A DNA stretch of 41,092 nucleotides from Lentisphaerota bacterium (lineage in GTDB: Bacteria; Verrucomicrobiota; Lentisphaeria; Oligosphaerales; JABHEG01). Positions 1 through 7,350 of this stretch are shown one piece after another. The DNA lies in assembly GCA_018676675.1 (NCBI GenBank), contig JABHEG010000285.1, positions 1 to 41,092 on the forward strand. The letters run 5' to 3'. The notes below the pieces were generated by a model. It was not told where the DNA came from. It worked only from the letters and a program-made list of their open reading frames with translations, and ran no database searches. How positions within the stretch are numbered: position 1 is the stretch's first letter; each line of letters starts with the position of its first letter. Both the position numbers and the translations under genes were made by a program.

Positions 1-198
1 GCAGGCGCTTCCTCAGCAGCAGGCGCTTCCTCAGCAGCAGGCGCTTCCTCAGCAGCAGGCGCTTCCTCAGCAGCAGGCGCTTCCTCAGCAGCAGGAGCTT
101 CCTCAGCAGCAGGAGCGGCCTCAGCAGCAGGAGCGGCCTCAGCAGCAGGAGCGGCCTCAGCAGCAGGAGCGGCCTCAGCAGCGGGAGCGACCTCACTA
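1..198 (-). repeat. 18-bp tandem repeats encoding the S2 tail
   Basis: Ten 18-base units lie head to tail at 1-180, with a degenerate eleventh at 181-198. Units 1-5 are identical (plus strand gcaggcgcttcctcagca). Unit 6 is intermediate, and units 7-10 are identical to one another (gcaggagcggcctcagca). In the rpsB frame they encode APAAEE or APAAEA hexapeptides. The array continues past the window edge, so the copy number is a minimum. The two blocks of identical units suggest local homogenisation by slippage or unequal exchange. Confidence 0.95.
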
Positions 199-899
199 GC
201 TGGTACCGTCTTGCCCTGGATCTGGTTGCCCTCGGCGACAGCAGCCGTGAGGGTGTCAACGATGACCTTGATAGCGCGCAAAGCGTCATCGTTTCCGGGC
301 ACGACATGGTCAATGGGCTCAGGGTCACAGTTCGAGTCAACGAGAGCGACAACCGGAATCTTGAGCTTGTTGGCTTCGCGAACGGCAATGTGCTCACGTC
401 CGACGTCCACAACGATCATGGCAGCGGGCAACCCCTTCATGTCGGCGATTCCACCAAGTGTACGCTCAAGCTTATTCAGCTCTCGGCGCATGCCGGCGAG
501 CTCCTTCTTGGTCATTTTCTCCCCGCCGCCGTCAGTCAAGAGCTTCTGGAGCTTCTTCATGTGACCAACACGGCTCACGACAACCCGATGGTTGGTGAGG
601 GTGCCACCCAGCCAGCGATCACACATGAAGAACATGCCGGTCCGCTCAGCAGCTTCCCGCACGGTCTCCTGCGCCTGCCTCTTGGCACCGACGAAGAGAA
701 TGGAGCCGCCTTCGGCTACCGCGTCACGAAGGAATGCGCAAGCTTCGGCGAGCTGTTGCATGGACTTCGTCAAGTCGAAAATCGTGATCCCGTTGCGCGT
801 GCCGTAGACGTACGGCTTCATCTTCGGGTTCCAGCGCTTGGTCTGGTGTCCAAAATGGACGCCTGCCTCCAGCAAGTCAGTGATTGTCGTTTTCTTCAT
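1..899 (-). CDS. rpsB: 30S ribosomal protein S2, with repeat-rich C-terminal extension (3' end outside window)
   Basis: Translated from the ATG at 899-897, the protein begins MKKTTITDLLEAGVHFGHQ, the S2 signature start, followed by the RWNPKM segment and later DRWLGGTLTN. The coiled-coil insertion (MTKKELAGMRRELNKLERT) and the NKLKIPVVALVDSNCDP segment are also typical of S2, which binds the 30S head-body junction. The reading frame is open to base 1, so 299 codons are visible without a stop. From about residue 235 the normal S2 core gives way to six-residue Ala/Pro/Glu repeats encoded by 18-base DNA repeats. AGGAAAG just upstream is the ribosome binding site. A sigma70-like promoter lies about 200 bases upstream, leaving a long leader where S2 autoregulation could act. 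tsf is the usual next gene but lies outside the window. The identification is very secure; the full length of the tail is unknown. Confidence 0.97.
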   Translation of the reverse strand, partial: MKKTTITDLLEAGVHFGHQTKRWNPKMKPYVYGTRNGITIFDLTKSMQQLAEACAFLRDAVAEGGSILFVGAKRQAQETVREAAERTGMFFMCDRWLGGTLTNHRVVVSRVGHMKKLQKLLTDGGGEKMTKKELAGMRRELNKLERTLGGIADMKGLPAAMIVVDVGREHIAVREANKLKIPVVALVDSNCDPEPIDHVVPGNDDALRAIKVIVDTLTAAVAEGNQIQGKTVPASEVAPAAEAAPAAEAAPAAEAAPAAEAAPAAEEAPAAEEAPAAEEAPAAEEAPAAEEAPAAEEAP

Positions 900-1105
900 C
901 ACGCTTTCCTCTTCAGGTCGGCGAATACTTTGCCCGACGTCATCCGATGGGTCGCCCGTTTGAGGCAACCCGAATCGGCGGGAACATCCCACCCGCGGAC
1001 GCGTCTTCGAAGCACTCTTTGGGGTGCGGGTATACGTCAGCGGACCGGAAAAGCCCAACTCGCGACTCAGCCGCAAGGTTATGCCAACGCGCACGAAAAG
1101 CAGAG

Positions 1106-1134
1106 AATATAGCTCCCCTGCACCCCCTGGGCAA
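1106..1134 (-). promoter_or_regulatory. Putative sigma70 promoter of rpsB
   Basis: Read on the minus strand there is a TTGCCC -35 box (1134-1129), a 17-base spacer and a TATATT -10 box (1111-1106). That is 4/6 and 5/6 matches to the sigma70 consensus at ideal spacing, in the correct orientation upstream of rpsB. Initiation near 1099 would give a leader of about 200 bases. The call rests on pattern only. Confidence 0.5.
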
Positions 1135-1198
1135 CTCCGACCGCCCAGCGCAAGGGGGCAGTCACGTGAGGCCAAGCCACCCTAACCCGCACTTCTCA

Positions 1199-1295
1199 TA
1201 AACTTGGGGTGGGTCGAGCCTTGCTCTTGCAAGCGGGTGCTGTGGTGACCACTGCCCCGTGCGGCGAGAGCGAGGGTCGGCGTGCCCCAAGTTTA
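1199..1295. ncRNA. Candidate structured RNA (97-base stem-loop) upstream of rpsB
   Basis: TAAACTTGGGG (1199-1209) pairs perfectly with CCCCAAGTTTA (1285-1295). Inside it, 1215-1227 pairs with 1267-1279 at 12 of 13 positions, counting one wobble. The 5-base segments between these helices (1210-1214 and 1280-1284) are mostly wobble or Watson-Crick compatible. The apex contains GTGG/CCAC around a TGA loop (1242-1252). An outer CCACCC/GGGTGG helix (1177-1182 with 1302-1307) could enclose the whole. No T tract follows on either strand, so it is not a simple terminator. It lacks the GGAA loop expected of SRP RNA. It could be 6S-like, another small RNA, part of a regulatory leader, or an inverted-repeat element. 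The strand cannot be decided. Confidence 0.35.
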
Positions 1296-1597
1296 CCCAA
1301 CGGGTGGGCATCGCCTTCCGTTCTCGGAAACACAGTGTCTCGCCCAAGGATCGACCAGGTGATGTCCAATAGCCTCTGCCAGAACGAGAAACAGACGCCA
1401 CAGTGTTCTGCCCATGAGAAATGCGGGCTAACTCTTGATCCGGCTCTTTATCTCGCTCTTGATCCTCCTTGCCCGTTGCCGGTTCTTGCTCAGCATGGAG
1501 CACTGCTCCTGGATCTGGAGCCGGCGCAAGATTACGGAGCCCGATCTTCCCGATCATATCTTCCTGAGGAACAGCACTTCCGTGCTTCCCGCGCGCA

Positions 1598-1626
1598 TTG
1601 CATCACGGGCGATACGCGTGTATTTT
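1598..1626 (+). promoter_or_regulatory. Weak promoter candidate for the 1708 gene
   Basis: TTGCAT (1598-1603), a 17-base spacer and TATTTT (1621-1626) lie about 80 bases upstream of the ATG at 1708. The spacing is right but each box matches the consensus only moderately, so this is a weak candidate. Confidence 0.25.
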
Positions 1627-1707
1627 TATCTGTTTGGAGCAATCACTACGGACCAACGCGTATGCTGCGAACGGCGCAGTCACACGTTGCCAAGGAGCCT
1701 GCGAATC

Positions 1708-3165
1708 ATGGCGGAAAAGCGGCCTAACAAGCTCAAACTGAAGCTCTCAAAAACCGATACAAACCGGTTGAAGACGGATACGAGTCGCCAGAAGGTTGAC
1801 TCGACGGATACCCCGTCCAGGCCTCCTGATGCAGCTGCCAACGACACGATCGCGGTGCAACCCGCCGACGGCGCCGAGCTGGATGCCGGCGCCGTAGGAG
1901 CCGAGACGCACATCAGCGACCCGATGTCTCTGCGGGATACTGCCACCAACAAACTGCATCGAATCCAAGGCCCTGAGGAAGGCGCCACAGCCGTCGCACC
2001 AGCCGCAGCCGATTTTGGCGGAGGGCGCCCCACGGAGACGGTGCGCCTTAAGGTCGTTCGCGAAAAGAAGAAGCAACTGTCCAACATTCTGACGGCCAGC
2101 CAGACGATCCATCTGCGGCCATCAGCGCTGAAAGAGGAGGCTGCGGCCAGCGCTCCGGGTGCTGCTGCTCCCCCTCAAAAAGACGACCCCGCCAAGACTG
2201 CTGCAGCACTTCCTCCTCCGCCTTCCCAAGCGGCGAGTGACACCATCAAAGTGACCCCCCCGACGGCCGCGCCAGCGACCCCGGCGGCGGCCCCCAGTAC
2301 GCCCCCAAGCGCTCCCCCAAGCGCTCCGCCCACAACACCTCAGGCCGATAAGACCGACGACGCGACGGTCATCCCGATGTCCGCTGCAAAAAGCGCGACG
2401 GCGACACTGAAGATTCGGCCACGGCTCAACAAGAAGCCAGGCGAAGCTGCTCCGCCTCCGGCCGCTGCAGCGTCCACCGACAATAAGAGCGCGAAGCTTT
2501 CAGCAACGTCGACGATGAAGATTCGGCCCGCTGCAGGACGGAAGATTACCCCGCCGACCGGGGATGGAGATGCCGAGACCAAGCCGAGCATGCCGCCGCC
2601 GGCCGCAACGGCGGCACCACCGAAGCCGCCAGAGGCCAGCTCGACTCCGACCCAGGCCGTAAAGCTGGCCGAGCCTACCGAGAAGACCTCGAAGCTCTCG
2701 CTACAACTGAAGAAGCCCAAGGCCAAGGCAGCGGCGGCACCCGCACTTCCCGGGCTGGCTGAAGGATCCGCACCGGACGCCGCCAAGACGCAGGTGGCCG
2801 GTCCTCCGGAGCCGACGGCTTCGTCAACCGTGGCGGTGTCCTTGCCTGACGAGCCGGACGCCAGCAAGACCGTGGCGATTGCAGCACCCGAACCCGAGAA
2901 GGCCAGCGCGACCGTTGCTGTTCCTGCCCCCGTCGAGGAGGCCCCCCCCGAGAAGAAGAAGGGCGGCCTGAAGCTCAAGAGCGGGAAGAAAGAAGCCGGT
3001 GGTCCAGCTGCCGTCGTGGCGAAAGAGGAAGCGGATCGCCTGGCGGTGGCAACCGGCCAGGCGAAGCCGAGCGTTTTGGTAGTGATCACGTCACTGGCCT
3101 CAGCAGTGGCAGCCGGTGTGGCCCTGGGGTTCATGATCATGGATTTTCTGCAATTCTGCAAGTGA
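1708..3165 (+). CDS. Pro/Ala-rich tail-anchored protein with TxKxRP-type repeats (function unknown)
   Basis: I do not recognise a characterised family. The 485-residue product starts MAEKRPNKLKLKLSKTDT at an ATG preceded by AAGGAG with a 10-base spacer. The frame is open further upstream, but that part does not look like protein. Most of the chain is Pro/Ala/Thr-rich and probably disordered. Short basic motifs recur: TVRLKVV, TIHLRPS, TATLKIRPRL, TSTMKIRPAAG, KLSLQLKKP and GGLKLKSGKK. A second set reads STVAVSL, KTVAIAA and ATVAVPA. The last 33 residues (VLVVITSLASAVAAGVALGF and onward) form one membrane helix at the C terminus, which implies a tail-anchored protein with a large cytoplasmic region. 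The repeated Thr motifs could be phosphorylation or protein-docking sites, which is speculation. The gene stands alone, followed by a strong terminator. Confidence 0.8.
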   Translation: MAEKRPNKLKLKLSKTDTNRLKTDTSRQKVDSTDTPSRPPDAAANDTIAVQPADGAELDAGAVGAETHISDPMSLRDTATNKLHRIQGPEEGATAVAPAAADFGGGRPTETVRLKVVREKKKQLSNILTASQTIHLRPSALKEEAAASAPGAAAPPQKDDPAKTAAALPPPPSQAASDTIKVTPPTAAPATPAAAPSTPPSAPPSAPPTTPQADKTDDATVIPMSAAKSATATLKIRPRLNKKPGEAAPPPAAAASTDNKSAKLSATSTMKIRPAAGRKITPPTGDGDAETKPSMPPPAATAAPPKPPEASSTPTQAVKLAEPTEKTSKLSLQLKKPKAKAAAAPALPGLAEGSAPDAAKTQVAGPPEPTASSTVAVSLPDEPDASKTVAIAAPEPEKASATVAVPAPVEEAPPEKKKGGLKLKSGKKEAGGPAAVVAKEEADRLAVATGQAKPSVLVVITSLASAVAAGVALGFMIMDFLQFCK

Positions 3166-3244
3166 TGTCAGTAGCGACGGAACGCAGAACGCGTTCATCG
3201 CATAATCCATTGCCCCTTCGTATAACCGCCCAGTTCAACTACAG

Positions 3245-3283
3245 GCCGCCCGGCACGCAGACGTGCTGGGCGGCTTTCTATTT
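3245..3283 (+). terminator. Rho-independent terminator
   Basis: GCCGCCCGGCACG (3245-3257) pairs with CGTGCTGGGCGGC (3262-3274) over 13 base pairs including one G-T pair. The loop is CAGA and the stem is followed by TTTCTATTT. It lies 80 bases after the stop at 3165 and separates that gene from dnaE. Confidence 0.9.
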
Positions 3284-3461
3284 CGCTGCCGCCCAACTGA
3301 GTGCTCTGCGTCGCCCGCAGGCATCTCCGGCCAACCGCTGGGTGCCGGAGGAGAGACGTGTAGTTTCGACCAGCAGCGGCCGGCAAGAGCCGTTGCTTTG
3401 CCATGGTACCCGTACCTGGCGACTGATGACCATTTGCAGAGCGACTCTTGGACGCCATAGC

Positions 3462-3483
3462 ACCTGAAGCCCCGTCTTCAGGT
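3462..3483. promoter_or_regulatory. 8-bp perfect inverted repeat upstream of dnaE
   Basis: ACCTGAAG (3462-3469) and CTTCAGGT (3476-3483) are perfect inverted arms around a CCCCGT loop, 54 bases before the dnaE ATG. There is no T tract, so it is more likely an operator or a leader hairpin than a terminator. I see no convincing -35/-10 pair in the rest of the 3284-3536 gap. Confidence 0.45.
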
Positions 3484-3536
3484 ATAGCCAGTTTGATCAA
3501 GCCCGTGTATACCCCAGCCGAGGGAAACGAGAGACC

Positions 3537-6500
3537 ATGTCCACAGAATTCGTCCACTTACACGTCCACACCGATTACAGCATGCTGGATGGAGCCTGCA
3601 AGGTTAAGGCCCTGGCCGCAGCCGCCAAGGAGTTCGGCATGCCGGCGGTTGCCTGCACCGACCACGGCAACATGTGTGCCACCATCGAGTTCTACTCCGC
3701 GATGTACAAAGAAGGGGTCAAGCCGATCGTCGGCTGCGAGTTCTATGTGGCTCCGGGCAGCCGATTGGAGAAGGATGCCCGACACCCCAATGCCCAAGGC
3801 TTCCACCTCGTTCTTCTGGCCCAGGATATGGTCGGTTACCAAAATCTGTGCCGCCTTAATGCAGCCGCCTGGCTGGAGGGCTTCTACTACAAGCCGCGGG
3901 TCGACAAGGAGATTCTCGCTCAGCACTCCGAAGGTCTGATTGCCCTGTCGGCCTGTCTTGGCGGAGAGTTGGCCGCCCGAATCCTGAGCGGAGACGAGAA
4001 GAAGCTCAAGGAGTCCCTGACTCAGTACCTGGATATCTATGGTCGTCACAACTTCTTCCTGGAGCTGCAGGACCACGGCCTCCCGGAACAGAGCACGGTC
4101 AACAAGCGCCTGATTCCGCTGGGGGAGGAGTATGGGGTCCCCCTGGTGGCAACCAATGACTCCCACTACCTCCGCAAAGACCACGCCGCCGCTCATGATG
4201 TGTTGCTCTGTATCGGCACGCAATCCATGGTATCGGACAGCAACCGCATGCGCTTCACGGGGTCTGAGTTCTACTTCAAAAGCGGCGATGAAATGGCTGC
4301 CCTCTTCCCCGACCATCCGGAAGCTCTGCAGAACACCCTGGCCATAGCCGAGCGCTGCAACGTGGCGTTCCAACTCGGTGATGACGACAACAACCACTAC
4401 CCGGTCTACGAGGTCCCCGGTGAAGGGACACGAGAAGCGTATCTAAGGGAAGTCTGTGCGGGGGGACTCAAAGAACGCTACGACATCGACATCGCCGCCA
4501 CCGATTTTGCGTCGGAGGAGCAGGCGAAGATTGACCGCATGGACTATGAGCTGGGGATCATCGCTCAGATGGGCTTCACCAGCTACTTCCTGGTTGTCTG
4601 GGACTTCCTACACTATGCCCGACGCGAGGCTATCCCCGTCGGTCCCGGGCGAGGTTCGGGGGCCGGAAGCATGGTCGCGTACCTGACTCACATCACCGAC
4701 ATCGACCCCATCCGGTACGGCCTCCTCTTCGAACGCTTCCTGAACCCGGAGCGCGTGAGCCCCCCGGACTTCGATATTGATCTCTGCGAGCGTCGTCGCT
4801 CCCAAGTCATTGCCTACGTGCGAGACAAGTACGGGGCCGCCAACGTGGCCCAGATCGGGACCTTCGGAACGCTCAAGGCCAAAGCCGTGCTGAAGGATGT
4901 CGCACGCGTCCTTGGAATCTCATTTGCCGATGGAAACCGGCTCAGCAAGACCGTGCCTGCCGACCCGAAAATGACTCTGAAGAAGGCGCTTGACGAAAGC
5001 AAGGAGTTGCAGGATCTGCTCGAAGGTGAGGCGTGGGTCAAAGAGGTGCTTGAGTACGGTGACATCCTTGAGGGATTGAACCGCAACATGAGTATCCACG
5101 CCGCGGGTGTGATCATCGGAGATCAGCCTCTGACCAACCTTGTGCCGCTTGCCCGAGGGGCGAACGAGGAAGTCATCACACAGTTCTCGGCCGTGCCGTG
5201 CGAGGACCTCGGGTTGCTCAAGATGGACTTCCTGGGCCTACGCACGCTCACGATCATCCAGGACGCACTGGACTTGATTCGGGAACACCGCGGCCTCGAT
5301 CTGAAAAGTTCGGATATCCCCCTCGACGATCCGGCCACCTACGAACTGCTGAACAAGGGGAACACCATCGCGGTGTTCCAGCTGGAGTCCGGCGGCATGC
5401 GCGATCTGTGCCGCCGCTTCGGTGTGCGGCGAATCGAGGACATTATCGCGTTGATTGCGCTGTACCGGCCCGGACCCATGCAGTTCCTGGATGATTTCAT
5501 TTCCCGCAAGAGCGGCGAAACCAGGGTCGAGTACGATGTCCCGGCAATGGAGCCAATCCTCAGCGAGACGTATGGAATCATGCTCTATCAGGAGCAGGTC
5601 ATGCAGGTCGTTCAGCAGGTGGCCGGCTTCTCTCTGGGCCAGGCGGACATTCTGCGTCGTGCGATGGGCAAGAAGAAGGTCGACGTCATGGCCGCCCAGT
5701 TCGACAAATTCGTCGTCGGCTGCCAGGAAAAGGGCATCGACGCTGAAACGGCCAAGAATATTTGGGAGAAGATCGCGACCTTCGCGGGGTACGGTTTCAA
5801 CAAGTCGCACAGCGCAGCATACGGCTTCCTCTCCTGCCGAACCGCCTTCCTCAAGGCCAATTACCCCACCGAATTCATGGCTGCGGTGCTCTCCAGCGAG
5901 CTCGGCAATGCCGAGAAGCTTGCCTTCTTCCTCAAGGAATGCCGAGAAATGGGCATCGATGTGAAGCCCCCATGCGTCAACACATCGGGCCTGCGCTTCT
6001 CAGTGGATGGCGACAGCATCCGGTTCGGCATGGCCGCGATCAAGGGCGTGGGCTCTTCCGCAGCTGAAGCGATCATCGAGGCACGCCAGCAGGATGGGCC
6101 GTTCACGAGCCTCATTGATCTCTGCGAACGCGTCTGCCACAGCGTGAACCGCCGCGTGATGGAGAGCCTCTGCAGAGCCGGTGCATTCGATCTCTTCGGG
6201 TTGAGACGTTCCCAGCTTTTCGCGATGATCGAGTCGGCTATTTCACGGGCGCAGCAGACCGCGGCCGATAAACGCGTTGGACAGGGCTCTCTGTTCGACA
6301 TGCTCGGAGCAACCGAAGACAACCCGATGGATCTCCAGCCGCCGGATCTGCCCGAATGGCCGCAGCGCGAGCTCCTCGGTTACGAGAAGGAACTGCTCGG
6401 ATTCTACGTGACCGGACATCCTGTCGAAGAGTACGCAGCGCTCATCGGTCGCTACCAAATCGACACCATAGACAAACTTGACGCCCTCCCCGACTCCACC

Positions 6501-7079
6501 GGAACACGTGTGGGAGGGATCATTGCTGGCATGGACGTGAAACGAGCAAAGAAGGACAATCGTCCCTGGGCGATACTCTCGATCGAGGGGATGGAAGCGG
6601 CAACGGAATGCCTGGTGTTCTCAGATGCCTATGAAACCAACCTTGATGCTCTCGAGCTCGAGTCCGTGGTCTTGGTGGAAGGTGCGGTCAGCCGGCGGGA
6701 AGGTGAAGGCACGAAGGTCCTTGCCGAGCGCGTTGTGCCAATGGCACAGGCTCCGGAGACGTTTGTCGAAGAGGTCCACGTGCGGGTCCATCAGGCCAGT
6801 ACCGACGACAGTCACCTCCAGAGCCTGCATGAGACGTGCATCGCCCACCCGGGCGAGACCCCATTGGTCCTCTGCGCGATGTGCGCCACCGGAGAACTCG
6901 CCTTCATCCAGCCGCAAGGAATGTCCGTGGACAACAGCCAGACCTTCCGCCAGGCCGTTGCGGACCTCCTTGGCGAGGAGTGCATCGTGGACAAGGTCGA
7001 CAAGACACGCAAGAACGGCAAACCACGCCGGAACTGGAAGAAGAACGGGAATGGGAACGGGAACGGGCAGTCAGGCTGA
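3537..7079 (+). CDS. dnaE: DNA polymerase III subunit alpha
   Basis: This 1180-residue protein is the replicative polymerase alpha subunit, about the usual length (E. coli 1160). It starts MSTEFVHLHVHTDYSMLDG, the N-terminal PHP domain. The PHP metal-ligand motifs appear intact: HVH (residues 9-11), CTDHGNM, VGCEFYV and the ATNDSHYL segment. The polymerase core contains PDFDID (D411, D413, D415) and KMDFLGLRTLT (D564), equivalent to the catalytic aspartates of C-family polymerases. The finger segment has AVFQLESGGMR, and YGFNKSHSAAYG is also characteristic. An OB fold near residues 1000-1080 reads VGGIIAGMDVKRAKKDNRPW. The tail ends in Asn-Gly repeats. The start is fixed by the conserved N-terminal sequence. 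The gene appears monocistronic and faces a convergent glycosyltransferase gene. An intact PHP site suggests, by analogy with Thermus-type alpha subunits, a possible intrinsic proofreading activity. Confidence 0.98.
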   Translation: MSTEFVHLHVHTDYSMLDGACKVKALAAAAKEFGMPAVACTDHGNMCATIEFYSAMYKEGVKPIVGCEFYVAPGSRLEKDARHPNAQGFHLVLLAQDMVGYQNLCRLNAAAWLEGFYYKPRVDKEILAQHSEGLIALSACLGGELAARILSGDEKKLKESLTQYLDIYGRHNFFLELQDHGLPEQSTVNKRLIPLGEEYGVPLVATNDSHYLRKDHAAAHDVLLCIGTQSMVSDSNRMRFTGSEFYFKSGDEMAALFPDHPEALQNTLAIAERCNVAFQLGDDDNNHYPVYEVPGEGTREAYLREVCAGGLKERYDIDIAATDFASEEQAKIDRMDYELGIIAQMGFTSYFLVVWDFLHYARREAIPVGPGRGSGAGSMVAYLTHITDIDPIRYGLLFERFLNPERVSPPDFDIDLCERRRSQVIAYVRDKYGAANVAQIGTFGTLKAKAVLKDVARVLGISFADGNRLSKTVPADPKMTLKKALDESKELQDLLEGEAWVKEVLEYGDILEGLNRNMSIHAAGVIIGDQPLTNLVPLARGANEEVITQFSAVPCEDLGLLKMDFLGLRTLTIIQDALDLIREHRGLDLKSSDIPLDDPATYELLNKGNTIAVFQLESGGMRDLCRRFGVRRIEDIIALIALYRPGPMQFLDDFISRKSGETRVEYDVPAMEPILSETYGIMLYQEQVMQVVQQVAGFSLGQADILRRAMGKKKVDVMAAQFDKFVVGCQEKGIDAETAKNIWEKIATFAGYGFNKSHSAAYGFLSCRTAFLKANYPTEFMAAVLSSELGNAEKLAFFLKECREMGIDVKPPCVNTSGLRFSVDGDSIRFGMAAIKGVGSSAAEAIIEARQQDGPFTSLIDLCERVCHSVNRRVMESLCRAGAFDLFGLRRSQLFAMIESAISRAQQTAADKRVGQGSLFDMLGATEDNPMDLQPPDLPEWPQRELLGYEKELLGFYVTGHPVEEYAALIGRYQIDTIDKLDALPDSTGTRVGGIIAGMDVKRAKKDNRPWAILSIEGMEAATECLVFSDAYETNLDALELESVVLVEGAVSRREGEGTKVLAERVVPMAQAPETFVEEVHVRVHQASTDDSHLQSLHETCIAHPGETPLVLCAMCATGELAFIQPQGMSVDNSQTFRQAVADLLGEECIVDKVDKTRKNGKPRRNWKKNGNGNGNGQSG

Positions 7080-7350
7080 TCCCTTTGCTTCCTCGGCGTC
7101 TTCCACCCAGGAAACGCCCCACGTCTCGAGATTCAGGCGCAGGAAGCTCAGGATCGCCACCTGCGCCTCTTTTGGGGGTGTTCCCGCGGGGATTGGCGCC
7201 CCAAACTTCAGGTAGACGTCACGGGACCGACCCGATCGGTCCGAAATCTCTGAGCCACTTCCCTGGCAGAAAGCGGTCCAGCCGAGCTCTGGGCCAGTTC
7301 GCTGGGGTGTGGTATTCCGACTGCGTCCGCACGGCTTCCAGATCCATCGG

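Noticed and set aside
306..1112. Long plus-strand reading frame opposite rpsB
   Set aside because: It is antisense to clearly conserved S2 codons and has no recognisable protein features.
1199..1295. SRP (4.5S) RNA gene
   Set aside because: The apical loop lacks the GGAA tetraloop and the conserved internal loops on either strand.
1435..1707. N-terminal extension of the Pro/Ala-rich protein
   Set aside because: The frame is open, but the composition changes at 1708, where a ribosome site and ATG are present.
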